NCBI GenBank assembly: GCA_965226755.1
Contig: CBDDDT010000003.1
Location: forward strand, 1,364,001-1,428,000
DNA length: 64,000 nt
Reading direction: 5' to 3'
Origin: Bog-113 sp965226755
GTDB taxonomy: Bacteria > Acidobacteriota > Terriglobia > Bryobacterales > Bryobacteraceae
Below, piece by piece: positions 52,477 to 60,392 of the stretch (the first letter of the stretch is position 1; every line of letters starts with the position of its first letter). The notes under the pieces were generated by a model. That model was not told the origin of the DNA. It did no database searches and was given only the letters and a program-made list of their open reading frames with translations. The translations under genes were made by a program, and so were the position numbers.

Positions 52477-52862
52477 TGATCGGTCTCAGCGAGGATTGGG
52501 AGATCCGCGGCTTCTGCAAACGCCCGGAAGTCGCGGTCGCGCGTGAGTAGAGCCACCTGATGATCTACACAAACCTGTGCAATCAACGCGTCTCCCAGAC
52601 GCGCTTTCCGCCGCTTGGCCAGGACTGCCGCTCGCAAGCGGCCTGCCCGTTCCCAGAATCCGTTTCGAAGCTCCAACAAAGGCAAGCCGGCAAGCGTTCG
52701 CCCGATGCCGGCATCTAGCTTCGGATCGCTCAGCAGCTCGGTGAGGACCACCGGGGACATAACCACCAGGTTGTCCGCAAGGGCGCGATCCAACAAGTCT
52801 GCATCGTCGCCGCGCTCTCCCTGCAGGAATGCGATCCAGGTGCTCGTATCGGCTGAGATCAC
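52473..52862 (-). CDS. vapC: VapC-type PIN-domain toxin ribonuclease
   Basis: A 129-residue PIN-domain RNase. Acidic residues of the metal site appear in MISADTSTWIAFL (Asp5), SPVVLTELLSD (Glu), RLGDALIAQVC (Asp) and LLTRDRDFRAFAE (Asp). It starts at GTG 52862, overlapping the antitoxin gene by 4 bp (GTGA), and its stop overlaps the end of the convergent GH36 gene by 4 bp. The antitoxin-first order is the standard vapBC layout. Confidence 0.9.
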   Translation of the reverse strand: MISADTSTWIAFLQGERGDDADLLDRALADNLVVMSPVVLTELLSDPKLDAGIGRTLAGLPLLELRNGFWERAGRLRAAVLAKRRKARLGDALIAQVCVDHQVALLTRDRDFRAFAEAADLPILAETDH

Positions 52863-53062
52863 CGATCAGTCTTCAGTTCCGCGGCCGTACGCGAGAACCG
52901 AACTTTCCCTCGAAGTGCGCGGAGCCGCGCGTAATCTCGCGATGCCGCAATGACTTGGAGACCGGCACGAACTGTTTGAGTGACGCCGGTTCCGCTAGCC
53001 TCCTGCGCTCTCTCCAGAAGTTCGGCTGGAACCTCGATCGTGATCTTACGAGCTATACTCAC
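52859..53062 (-). CDS. vapB: VapB-type antitoxin
   Basis: A 67-residue protein starting at GTG 53062. The N-terminus ARKITIEVPAELLERAQ is a ribbon-helix-helix/VapB-like DNA-binding strand and helix; the middle (TQTVRAGLQVIAASRDYARLRAL) is the second helix pair, and the tail would wrap the toxin. It overlaps vapC by 4 bp. By analogy it represses its own operon. The start could be a different codon, but the overlap with the toxin is secure. Confidence 0.85.
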   Translation of the reverse strand: MSIARKITIEVPAELLERAQEASGTGVTQTVRAGLQVIAASRDYARLRALRGKVRFSRTAAELKTDR

Positions 53063-53171
53063 AGTCGTAGACTACCATATACAATACCAGCATCCCGTAT
53101 GGGGGACAGATTTCCTTGGATTGGTTTGTCGAATTCAGTCCGGCCGTTCGTCAATGGAGCAAGGAGAAGTT

Positions 53172-53519
53172 ATGACGCAGTATTTGGTTGCTATTCACCA
53201 CCCCGAAGACTACGACCCGTCCACGGAGGACGAAGCGATGGCGCGCGATATCGACAAGCTCAACGACGAGATGGTGGCTGCCGGCGTCAGGGTTTTCGTT
53301 GGCGGCCTGTTGCCGGTCAGCAGCGCGACGTCGCTGCGGGCGCAGCCCGACGGCAAGGTGCTCGTCACCGACGGGCCGTACCTTGAGACCAAGGAGCACA
53401 TAGGCGGTTTCTGGGTGCTGGAAGCTGCTGACCGGGACGAGGCGCTGGCGTGGGGGCGCAAGGCTGCCGTCGCCTGCCGGGCGCCGGTCGAGGTGCGCCC
53501 GTTCGGGATACCGGCCTGA
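53172..53519 (+). CDS. YCII-related (DGPF) domain protein
   Basis: A 115-residue protein. The start is ATG 53172, with AAGGAG at 53161-53166. Family features: QYLVAIHHPEDY opening, VAAGVRVFVGGLLPVSSATSLRAQPDG, the DGPYLETKEHIGGFWVLEAADRDEALAWGRKAA core and VEVRPFG end. This is the long DGPF form often found near ECF sigma factors, but none is present here. Biochemical role unknown. The open frame extends further upstream to 52980 over the vapB start region without homology. Confidence 0.88.
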   Translation: MTQYLVAIHHPEDYDPSTEDEAMARDIDKLNDEMVAAGVRVFVGGLLPVSSATSLRAQPDGKVLVTDGPYLETKEHIGGFWVLEAADRDEALAWGRKAAVACRAPVEVRPFGIPA

Positions 53520-53641
53520 CATCTGGCATCGGGGCGCCGCGAGCCCAGGGACGGCGCCATTCCTGAGGGCTGCCCGACAATTTGCATAAATTAGCACCGG
53601 GGAAAGGCGCGACTGACTTGTGTACGGCGAGAATCGGTGAC

Positions 53642-53940
53642 ATGTCCACCAAACTCAAACGGCTCCCCGAAAACTTTCTTCGCCTTCCTGATCTTGAACG
53701 ATCGAAATCGGAGGTACTAAACAGTCTCAGGCGATTCGCGACTTTGGTATTGACTTGAGCCGCAACTCGCGTTCCGATTTCTTGAACAGCCGCACTACGG
53801 ATCTTCCACGATCAACCTCCGACTTGTCGCCGTTCGCCGCCTTGCGTATAAGCTGCAGATTGTGGCTTGCTCAGCGCTGATCTTGCCGCTAGGATTCGTT
53901 GAGAAAACGGCGCGAAAGGCCTGCGATCTCGCGGGACGTA
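53642..53940 (+). pseudogene. decayed tyrosine recombinase (phage-type integrase) fragment
   Basis: Starts MSTKLKRLPENFLRLPDLE at ATG 53642, matching the N-terminus of integrases common in acidobacterial genomes, but soon reads RRFATLVLT and stops. Downstream, other frames keep recognisable pieces: LEPQLAF, GSSTINLRLVAVRRLAY (53810-53855) and AADCGLLSADLAARIR (about 53852-53900). Several frameshifts, in-frame stops and internal deletions separate them, and the catalytic C-terminal domain is absent. It fills most of the 495-bp gap between the YCII gene and the MDR gene; 53520-53641 holds only a weak GGCGCCG/CGGCGCC hairpin at 53533-53558. Confidence 0.72.
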
Positions 53941-54014
53941 TTCATTGAACGCAAGCCGACTTCACAGGAGCTATGCTGCAGGTGCCCATTCGAGCGGGTC
54001 AACTCTCCGCTTAG

Positions 54015-54974
54015 CTATGGCGCGTTCATGGTGAGAACGATTCGAGGAGTTGCATTCTCGGTAGACCACGCTTCTGCAATTCCGCTCAAGGGGAGCTCTC
54101 TTGTTTCTATTTTAAAGCCAGCCACTGATGTAGCATGCATCAGCTTGTACAGAATGAGATTGATCTCTTCCAGAGGGATACTTCCGATCCCGCTGCCCAT
54201 GATCTGAATGGTGGAAGATCTCAGGGTGGCTCCAGGAAGTGTGATGTTGGGTGCGCTGGTCGTTCCAATCTGAACGAAGCGAATAGGCATCATCCTTTTA
54301 GCCGCACTTGCCGCCACAAGTATTTGCTCGGCACTTGCGCCCCAGAGATAGTCGAGCACGACATCAATCCCTTGCTCGAATTGCTTTCTAAGTTCATCCT
54401 GCGATGTCTTGCCGTCGTGATCCAACGGAATCACTTCGTCAGCTCCAATGGTGAACAAAGCATGCAAAGTTTCTCGATTTCGGCCGGTGGCGATAACTTT
54501 CTTTGCTCCGAGGTGTCTTGCGATTTGGACCGCCATCCTGCCGGCTGTTCCTGTCGCTCCATTGATCAAAACCGTCTCTCCCAGCACCAACTTCGCACGT
54601 GCTTCGAGTGCTGCCCATGCTGCCATACCGGGGTCTGCAATAGCGGCTAAGGTGACGTCCGACACGTTGTCAGGAACACGGACGCACTGTGACAGACGCA
54701 CAGCGGTCCTCTCGGCCATTCCGCCGAACGGGACCCTTGGAAAGAGGAAATAGACCCGACTGCCATCGTCACGTCTGCCCACTCCGTCTATGCCGACGAC
54801 AAAGGGGGGAGGAGATGCGAAGCTGAAATGCTTGCCTGCGGCTCGGACCTTGGTGAAGTTGGTGAGGGCCGAGGCACTTATATGGACGCGAACCTCACCC
54901 TCATGCGGAATGGGCTCTTCAAATTCGCTATAAACGGGAGATTTCCCGGCTTCCAAGACGACTGCGGCTTTCAT
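54015..54974 (-). CDS. zinc-independent MDR family (quinone-oxidoreductase-like) alcohol dehydrogenase
   Basis: A 319-residue NAD(P)H-dependent medium-chain reductase: MKAAVVLEAGKSPVYSEFE start, GID-GVGRRDDGSRVYFLF, IADPGMAAWAALEARAKL, Rossmann NGATGTAGRMAVQIARHLGAKKVIATGRN. Structural-zinc cysteines are absent, so it belongs to the quinone oxidoreductase or enoyl reductase side of the family. Substrate unknown. It is isolated, with an intergenic palindrome upstream at 55046-55070. Confidence 0.88.
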   Translation of the reverse strand: MKAAVVLEAGKSPVYSEFEEPIPHEGEVRVHISASALTNFTKVRAAGKHFSFASPPPFVVGIDGVGRRDDGSRVYFLFPRVPFGGMAERTAVRLSQCVRVPDNVSDVTLAAIADPGMAAWAALEARAKLVLGETVLINGATGTAGRMAVQIARHLGAKKVIATGRNRETLHALFTIGADEVIPLDHDGKTSQDELRKQFEQGIDVVLDYLWGASAEQILVAASAAKRMMPIRFVQIGTTSAPNITLPGATLRSSTIQIMGSGIGSIPLEEINLILYKLMHATSVAGFKIETRELPLSGIAEAWSTENATPRIVLTMNAP

Positions 54975-55279
54975 TTCACCTCCAAATGGAAGACGAATAC
55001 ACTTCGCCCTTCATCGAGGTCCGCGGCCTATTGGCTGGATTGAGTCTCGCAGTTGATCACGACCTGCGAGATCGACCGGGGCTTACCCATGTCCGGTCCA
55101 CCATTTTCGACAGGATCACGATAACACACTGCGTTCCCATGCAGATGCGGTTAGCGGACGTGGACGAATTCTATAGCCGCTCGTTATTCGCCCCGCAAAA
55201 CGCCCTTCAGTCCTCCGATTCAAAGCTAACGAACGTGACTGCCGGCCACCCACCACCAGCTCGCCACCGTCCCCGCCCC
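54975..55279. other. intergenic region with candidate operator at 55046-55070
   Basis: 305 bp between the MDR start and the CRTAC1 stop, both on the minus strand. No supported gene. CTCGCAG (55046-55052) and CTGCGAG (55064-55070) form perfect 7-bp arms around an 11-bp spacer, 72-96 bp before the MDR start, a possible regulator site. GC drops slightly compared with flanking genes. Confidence 0.35.
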
Positions 55280-56959
55280 CTAACCTTCCTTCACCACCAC
55301 ATATCGATCCAGCGCCGGATTCTCCATCCGCTGCACCTTGCCGCTGGGCTTCGGCCATGTAATCTCAACCCAATCCATCTTCGCCGCCTTGCCCACGCCC
55401 AGCACTTCCCGCGGATCGTGCGACGACAAATAACTGCCCCCGCTATTCCTCATCCGCGTGCGCTCCACACCGCCCGCCGACCATCGGATCTTCGCGCCAA
55501 TCGCATCCCGATTGCACGTCACGCCTTCCAGCTTCACCCCCAGCCAATGATTCCCCACGCCCGCCTGATTCCGCAGCAGCACCGGAGGCCCGCCATTCGT
55601 CGCGATCAGTATGTCGACCAATCCGTCATTATTGAAGTCCCCCACCGCCAAACCTCGCGCCGGATACGACTTAGCAAACGCCGGACCCGCCTGGTTGCTC
55701 ACGTCGTGAAGCGCCCCATTCTCCTGGTGAAACAGAAGCACAGGCTCCTTGTACTTCACCTGCGGCGAGTAATTCTCAATCATGTCGTCCGGATGGCCGT
55801 TAGCCAGAACCAGATCGGTCGCTCCGTCATTGTCGTAATCGAAAAACTTCAGCCCCCAGCCGCTCAACAAACGCGTCGATTGCGCCACGCTGTTCATCCG
55901 CGCCACGTCCCGAAACGTCTCGTTCTTGTTGTTCTTATAAAGCGAGAACATCTCCTGATCCACGTTCGCCACAAACAGATCCTGATATCCGCTGTTAAAT
56001 ACGTCGGCCGCATCCACTCCCATGCCCGACCGCGGCTGCCCGTTCTCGCTATAGCCCACCTCGGCGGCCAGCGCGACTTCTTCCCACTGCCACTTACCCG
56101 TCTTATCCGGCCCCCGGTTCACAAACAGGAAGTTCTGCACCGTATCGTTCGCCACGAACAGATCCATGCGCCCGTCGTTGTTGATGTCCGTCGCCACCAC
56201 GCCCAGGCCTTTGCCCAGCGCCCGCTCGATGTCCGTCCCTTTCTGGACCTGCGTGAATGTTCCGTCGCCATTGTTGTGATAGAGAAAGCTCGACGTGGGC
56301 CTGAATACACGCGGGATGCAGTAATATTGCCTTCCCAGTTTGTTGTCGCCGCAGGAAAGGTGCGCTGTTTTCCCGTAATCCACGAAACTGCACAGAAACA
56401 GGTCCAGCCGCCCGTCCCCGTCATAGTCAAACCAGACCGCGCTGGTTGTCCACCCTGGCGTCGCGACTCCGGCCGCCTTCGTCACGTCCGTGAACGTTCC
56501 GTTCCCATTGTTCTTGTACAGAATGCAGTTTCCGTAGGCCGTGATCAAGAGGTCGGGCCAGCCGTCATTGTCGAAATCCCCGACCGCTACGCCCATCCCG
56601 AAGTTCCCGCCGGTCACGCCGGCCTTCTCGGTTACATCCGTGAAGGTGCCGTCCCGATTGTTCTTGTACAGCGCGTTCCGGATCGGCTTCGTCGGCTGAT
56701 AGAAATCGGCGGGCCCGCTATTGACCAGATAGATGTCCATCCACCCGTCGTTGTCATAGTCCAGAAAGGCGCAGCCCGGCCCCAGCGTCTCCGGAAGGTA
56801 TCGCTTGGGCGACATCGCGTTCTCGTGGACCCACGTGATCCCGCTCGCCGCGGGCGAAATCTCCTCGAAGAGCGGGGCCGGCGTTGCGCTCCCTTTAAGA
56901 AATCGCGCCGCCCCCAGCGCGCCCGTCGCGGAGAGAAAGTGCCGGCGGGAAAACTTCAA
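55280..56959 (-). CDS. CRTAC1-type protein: FG-GAP/VCBS repeats with ASPIC/UnbV domain, Tat signal
   Basis: A 559-residue exported protein if started at TTG 56959, which gives a twin-arginine signal FSRRHFLSATGALG. FG-GAP blades carry loops DYDNDGWMD, DFDNDGWPD, DYDGDGRLD, DINNDGRMD, DYDNDGATD and DFNNDGLVD. The C-terminal ASPIC/UnbV domain is GVGNHWLGVKLEGVTCNRDAIGAKIRW to RNSGGSYLSSHDPREVLGVGKA. The open frame continues upstream through a repeat tract and an exonuclease-derived fragment that are unlikely to belong. Function unknown; common in soil Acidobacteriota. Confidence 0.85.
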   Translation of the reverse strand: MKFSRRHFLSATGALGAARFLKGSATPAPLFEEISPAASGITWVHENAMSPKRYLPETLGPGCAFLDYDNDGWMDIYLVNSGPADFYQPTKPIRNALYKNNRDGTFTDVTEKAGVTGGNFGMGVAVGDFDNDGWPDLLITAYGNCILYKNNGNGTFTDVTKAAGVATPGWTTSAVWFDYDGDGRLDLFLCSFVDYGKTAHLSCGDNKLGRQYYCIPRVFRPTSSFLYHNNGDGTFTQVQKGTDIERALGKGLGVVATDINNDGRMDLFVANDTVQNFLFVNRGPDKTGKWQWEEVALAAEVGYSENGQPRSGMGVDAADVFNSGYQDLFVANVDQEMFSLYKNNKNETFRDVARMNSVAQSTRLLSGWGLKFFDYDNDGATDLVLANGHPDDMIENYSPQVKYKEPVLLFHQENGALHDVSNQAGPAFAKSYPARGLAVGDFNNDGLVDILIATNGGPPVLLRNQAGVGNHWLGVKLEGVTCNRDAIGAKIRWSAGGVERTRMRNSGGSYLSSHDPREVLGVGKAAKMDWVEITWPKPSGKVQRMENPALDRYVVVKEG

Positions 56960-56984
56960 TGCCGTTCTCGACGCGCCAAGTCCC

Positions 56985-57028
56985 GACGTCCCAAGTTCAG
57001 ATGTCCCAAGCCTGCCAGATGTCCCAAG
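56985..57028. repeat. short degenerate tandem repeat GA(T/C)GTCCCAAG
   Basis: Three copies of an 11-base word: GACGTCCCAAG (56985-56995), GATGTCCCAAG (57000-57010) and GATGTCCCAAG (57018-57028), with a partial CCAAGTCCC before them (56976-56984). Spacers are 4 and 7 bases. It lies just upstream of the CRTAC1 start on the minus strand. Confidence 0.7.
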
Positions 57029-57130
57029 AATGTATGATATCGCCGCTGCCGCCTCGCACAAGAAGCCGGCTCTCGCCAAACTGGGGCACCTCCTCTGCAA
57101 ACCCTGTGTGAGCAACCGTTGGAGCGGCGC

Positions 57131-57186
57131 CATCGCGGTTAAGCAGGCCAGCGTCACGATGTCCATCGCATCGTGGCGAAAGATCG
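57131..57186 (-). repeat. 56-bp duplicated fragment of the nearby exonuclease gene
   Basis: Matches 58135-58190 at 52 of 56 positions, all differences being transitions. In the exonuclease it encodes the IFHHNAMDIVTLACLTAV region near the catalytic Asp; here the same frame reads IFRHDAMDIVTLACLTAM. No other part of the exonuclease is recognisable around it. It is a remnant of a partial duplication or recombination. Confidence 0.75.
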
Positions 57187-57205
57187 TAGACTGAACTCTG
57201 ACGCC

Positions 57206-57709
57206 GTGCCGCCCACATTTTTCCTCTATTTGTTGTTTATGATCTGGGTATTTTTCGCTTGCCTTGTGGGACTCACCGCAAGTTTGATGTTTCTCGTAAA
57301 ACGTACTCGCGCTTTTGCCCGGCCTCTTTGCTTCGCGGCGGCAGGAACCTTCCCCTTCGTTCTCGCTTATCAGATAATCGCGGCGCCCTTCGTTGCGGTT
57401 TTGCTCTTGGCGGCTTTCGTGGTTGGCAAGATTTTGGAGCCAGGCGCCTCCACAATGACCCACAACCCCATCGTCGTCCTTGTTAGCGTCTCGGCGGTGC
57501 TCCTGTCGTTCGGTATGATCCTGACAATGTCGTTAACTGGCTTCTACGAGGGTTGGCGAACAGGCTGGGCGTGCGCCAAGGGTCGCCGGCTTCGGGACGT
57601 CTTATATGAGGGACCAACTGTGAAACTCCTCGGTCGCGTCCTGAAAAAGGCACGCTCAATCGCGCTTCCTCTTAGCTTCTTCCGCAAGCGGGCCATTCCG
57701 CCGCCCTAA
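57206..57709 (+). CDS. hypothetical four-span membrane protein
   Basis: From GTG 57206, 167 residues; GTG 57173 or ATG 57239 are alternatives. Hydrophobic segments: FFLYLLFMIWVFFACLVGLT, PLCFAAAGTFPFVLAYQII, FVAVLLLAAFVVGKIL, VVLVSVSAVLLSFGMIL, then a basic C-terminal tail (WACAKGRRLRDVLYEG, KARSIALPLSFFRKR). No family recognised. It overlaps the convergent exonuclease gene by 4 bp and lies beside a duplicated exonuclease fragment. Confidence 0.55.
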   Translation: MPPTFFLYLLFMIWVFFACLVGLTASLMFLVKRTRAFARPLCFAAAGTFPFVLAYQIIAAPFVAVLLLAAFVVGKILEPGASTMTHNPIVVLVSVSAVLLSFGMILTMSLTGFYEGWRTGWACAKGRRLRDVLYEGPTVKLLGRVLKKARSIALPLSFFRKRAIPPP

Positions 57710-58944
57710 AAACTCCGCGGCGTCCGCGCAACCTTCTTCACCAGGCGCGCCTCCCGCGCCTGCAATGCCGGGCTCTCTTCCGTCTTCAACGCGTCCCGCG
57801 TCAGGTCCAGCGCCATCGCGTAGTTGCGCTCGCGATGTTCGTAGTATTTCGCCAGCTCTTCCAGCGCCCGCCCCCGGCAGCCGTTCCGGCACGACGCGAT
57901 CTCGCTGAACGACGCCAGCGCGGCCGCCTCGTTCTTGCGTTTCTTCTCCAGCAGCCCGATATCCAGCAGCGTCCGGAACAGCAGGCCGTCGGGCATTCCG
58001 ATCTCCACCGCCCGCCGCATCAGCGCCAGCGCGTCCTCTTCCCGGCCTTCCGCCACCAGCCACCGGCTCAATCCCAGGAGATCCGCCCCGTGCCGCGCTT
58101 CCACCTTCGCCGGATCGCGGAACGTCTGCGGCACCACCGCGGTTAAACAGGCCAGCGTCACGATGTCCATCGCATTGTGGTGAAAGATCGGAACCAGGCT
58201 GAGCGCCCGCTGCTCCCGGACATACTCGAAATAGTAGTGCGGGATCAGTTCACCCGGCAGATCGCCGTGCCGCTCCACTCCCAGAATCTGGTGCTCCAGA
58301 TAAGCCAGCCGGCAGTTCTCCAGCCGCAGCTTCCATAACCTTCTGGCGCCGAAGAGAATATCCAAATGTTCCATGCGCCCGAACGGATGCTTGGACCGCG
58401 CCATCGTGTATCGCGTCTCCAGCAGCGGCTGGTCGAAGGTCTTCCCGTTATATGTGATCAGAACGTCGAAGCGGCTCAGGTACTCGGTTAAAGCCGCCAG
58501 TTGCGACGCCTCTTCGCCGTAATCGCGCATAAAAAATTGCCGCACGCGAAACCCGCTCCGGTCGATGCTTCCCACGCCGATCAGAAAAGCGTATGTTCCG
58601 CTTCCCCCCATCAGACCGGTGGTCTCCGTATCCAGGAATGCCCAGCGCTCCGGGTGCGACTTTGGAATCGCCCCGCCCGAGAGCGCTTCCAGCAGATCTT
58701 CCGGCAGTTCGAACAGGTCTGAGATCTCCACGCTCCCGTGCCTGCGGTGGCGTTCGTAAAGCTTCTCGGTTTCAAAGTGCCTGCCTCGCGCCGTCTCCAC
58801 GATCGACCCGGAGATCACCGTATCGATGCCTTCCGCGTATTCGGGCAGCTTTGGCGGCGCTGCGACCACCGGCGCCGAATACTTCCTGTCGATTCGCGCA
58901 ATCTTGCTTCGCAGGAATGCGAGCTGTTCCGACAGATCCGTCAT
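57706..58944 (-). CDS. YprB-like RNase H-fold 3'-5' exonuclease with TPR-like tail
   Basis: A 412-residue protein of the RNase_H_2/YprB family. DEDD-type motifs: WAFLDTETTGL, YNGKTFDQPLLETRY, MEHLDILFGARRLW and HHNAMDIVTLACL. The C-terminal 120 residues (LMRRAVEIGMPDGLLF, ALEELAKYYEHRERNYAMAL) are TPR-like. ATG 58944 is preferred to TTG 58965. It diverges from a membrane glycosyltransferase gene with a 36-bp gap. Nucleic-acid processing is the family norm; the substrate is unknown. Confidence 0.85.
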   Translation of the reverse strand: MTDLSEQLAFLRSKIARIDRKYSAPVVAAPPKLPEYAEGIDTVISGSIVETARGRHFETEKLYERHRRHGSVEISDLFELPEDLLEALSGGAIPKSHPERWAFLDTETTGLMGGSGTYAFLIGVGSIDRSGFRVRQFFMRDYGEEASQLAALTEYLSRFDVLITYNGKTFDQPLLETRYTMARSKHPFGRMEHLDILFGARRLWKLRLENCRLAYLEHQILGVERHGDLPGELIPHYYFEYVREQRALSLVPIFHHNAMDIVTLACLTAVVPQTFRDPAKVEARHGADLLGLSRWLVAEGREEDALALMRRAVEIGMPDGLLFRTLLDIGLLEKKRKNEAAALASFSEIASCRNGCRGRALEELAKYYEHRERNYAMALDLTRDALKTEESPALQAREARLVKKVARTPRSF

Positions 58945-58980
58945 CTTCGCTTTTTCTTTGCCCAATATACTATACGGCTA

Positions 58981-60381
58981 GTGCGCACGCGCCTCTTCTT
59001 CGCCCTTCTGTTTGCGGCGCTGCTCGCGGCCCACCTCTGTCACGCCGGCATCCTCTGGACTGAAGAGGGCCTTCCCCTCGCCGCGGCCCGGCAGATTCTC
59101 TACGGAAAGGTTCTCTACCGGGATATCTGGTTTGACAAGCCGCCCATCGCCCCGCTTGTAAGTCTTCTGTGCGGCGCCCGCATTGGCTTTGTTTTGCGGG
59201 TCCTCGGCGCCGTCTACGTCTTCGCGTGCTGCGTTCTGGCTTGGCTCTTCGCCCGCAACGTTCGCGGCTGGGGCGAGCGCGAAGGGTTATGGGCTGCCGG
59301 ATTGCTTGGGTTTGTTCTGACTTTTGACACGCCTTCCGCCGTGCTTCCGCTCGCGGCCGACCTGCTCCTGGTCCTTCCGCATCTCGCGGCCGTCTGCCTC
59401 GCCTGCAAAGGCCGCGCTTTCTGGAGCGGTGTAGTCGCGGGTATCGCCTTTCTTACCAACGTCAAAGCCGCCTTCGTCCTCGCTGCGTGCGCCCTCTTTC
59501 TTTGGCCGGCCGTCTTGCCGCTCGCGCTGGGGTTCGCGTTACCCTGTCTTCTCGCATTCCTGGCGCTCTGGTTTTCCCACGCTTGGACCGCCTATATCGA
59601 CCAGGTGTGGATCTGGCCCGCAATTTATGCCGAGAGTTCCCACGTTCCCAACCCACTCACCAATGGGGCAGTCCGGACTCTGAACTGGGCCGGGTTTCAT
59701 CTCGCGCTGGTCATCGCGGCCGGTTTGGCTTTGTTCCGCAAGGAAGTCGATTCCCGCTGGAAGTGGGCCGCGTGGCTGGCTCTCTCATTCGCCGGCGTGG
59801 CTTTGGGCGCGCGTTTCTTCCCGCGATATTTCTTCCAGCTTCTGCCGGCTTTCGTCCTTCTGGCCGCCAGGGGATTTGTTTCGCAAAAAAGATTTCGCTG
59901 GATTTTGCTTGCTATCTTATTGATTCCGCTAATAAGGTTTGGGCCGCGCTATCCGCTCCTGGCTCTCAACCTCCAGAAAGACTGGCCCGATATCGCGATG
60001 GATTCCGACTCCCGCGCTGCCGCCGCCGTAATCCAGGCTGCGGCCAAGCCAGGGAATACGCTCTACGTCTGGGGTTTCCGTCCCGACATCTTCGTCTATA
60101 CCGGGCTTGAAGCCGCGTCCCGCTACCTCGATTCCCAGGCCATGACGGGCGTCCCCGCCGACCGTCATCTCAGCCAGTCCACTCCTGTCGCGCTCGGAAC
60201 CACCGCTGACGCCCGCCGCGAGCTCGCCCGGTCCCGCCCGGATTTCATCGCCGACGGCCTCAGCCTGTACAATCCGAAACTCGCGATGGACCGCTATCCC
60301 GAACTCCGTCCCTGGCTCGCCAACTACCAGGAATTCGCCCGCACCCAAACCACAATCCTTTATCGCCGGACGCTTCGCTAG
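58981..60381 (+). CDS. GT39/GT83-like membrane glycosyltransferase
   Basis: A 466-residue polytopic protein from GTG 58981, with about ten hydrophobic segments. The first external loop has the WTEEGLPLAAARQILYGKVLYRDIWFDKPP pattern, with the DKPP motif of lipid-linked sugar transferases (ArnT, PMT-like). The C-terminal part (GNTLYVWGFRPDIFVYTG, RSRPDFIADG) is periplasmic. It precedes galE by 11 bp on the same strand, so a sugar made by GalE may feed surface glycosylation. Confidence 0.8.
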   Translation: MRTRLFFALLFAALLAAHLCHAGILWTEEGLPLAAARQILYGKVLYRDIWFDKPPIAPLVSLLCGARIGFVLRVLGAVYVFACCVLAWLFARNVRGWGEREGLWAAGLLGFVLTFDTPSAVLPLAADLLLVLPHLAAVCLACKGRAFWSGVVAGIAFLTNVKAAFVLAACALFLWPAVLPLALGFALPCLLAFLALWFSHAWTAYIDQVWIWPAIYAESSHVPNPLTNGAVRTLNWAGFHLALVIAAGLALFRKEVDSRWKWAAWLALSFAGVALGARFFPRYFFQLLPAFVLLAARGFVSQKRFRWILLAILLIPLIRFGPRYPLLALNLQKDWPDIAMDSDSRAAAAVIQAAAKPGNTLYVWGFRPDIFVYTGLEAASRYLDSQAMTGVPADRHLSQSTPVALGTTADARRELARSRPDFIADGLSLYNPKLAMDRYPELRPWLANYQEFARTQTTILYRRTLR

Positions 60382-60392
60382 AATCGGTTCTA

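Noticed and set aside
54986..57037. 683-codon open frame on the plus strand
   Set aside because: It is antisense to the CRTAC1 gene with its calcium-loop repeats; the translation is Arg/Pro/His-rich and featureless.
56960..57463. 168-codon upstream extension of the CRTAC1 gene
   Set aside because: It contains an exonuclease-derived duplicate and a simple repeat tract, and would put the Tat signal inside the protein.
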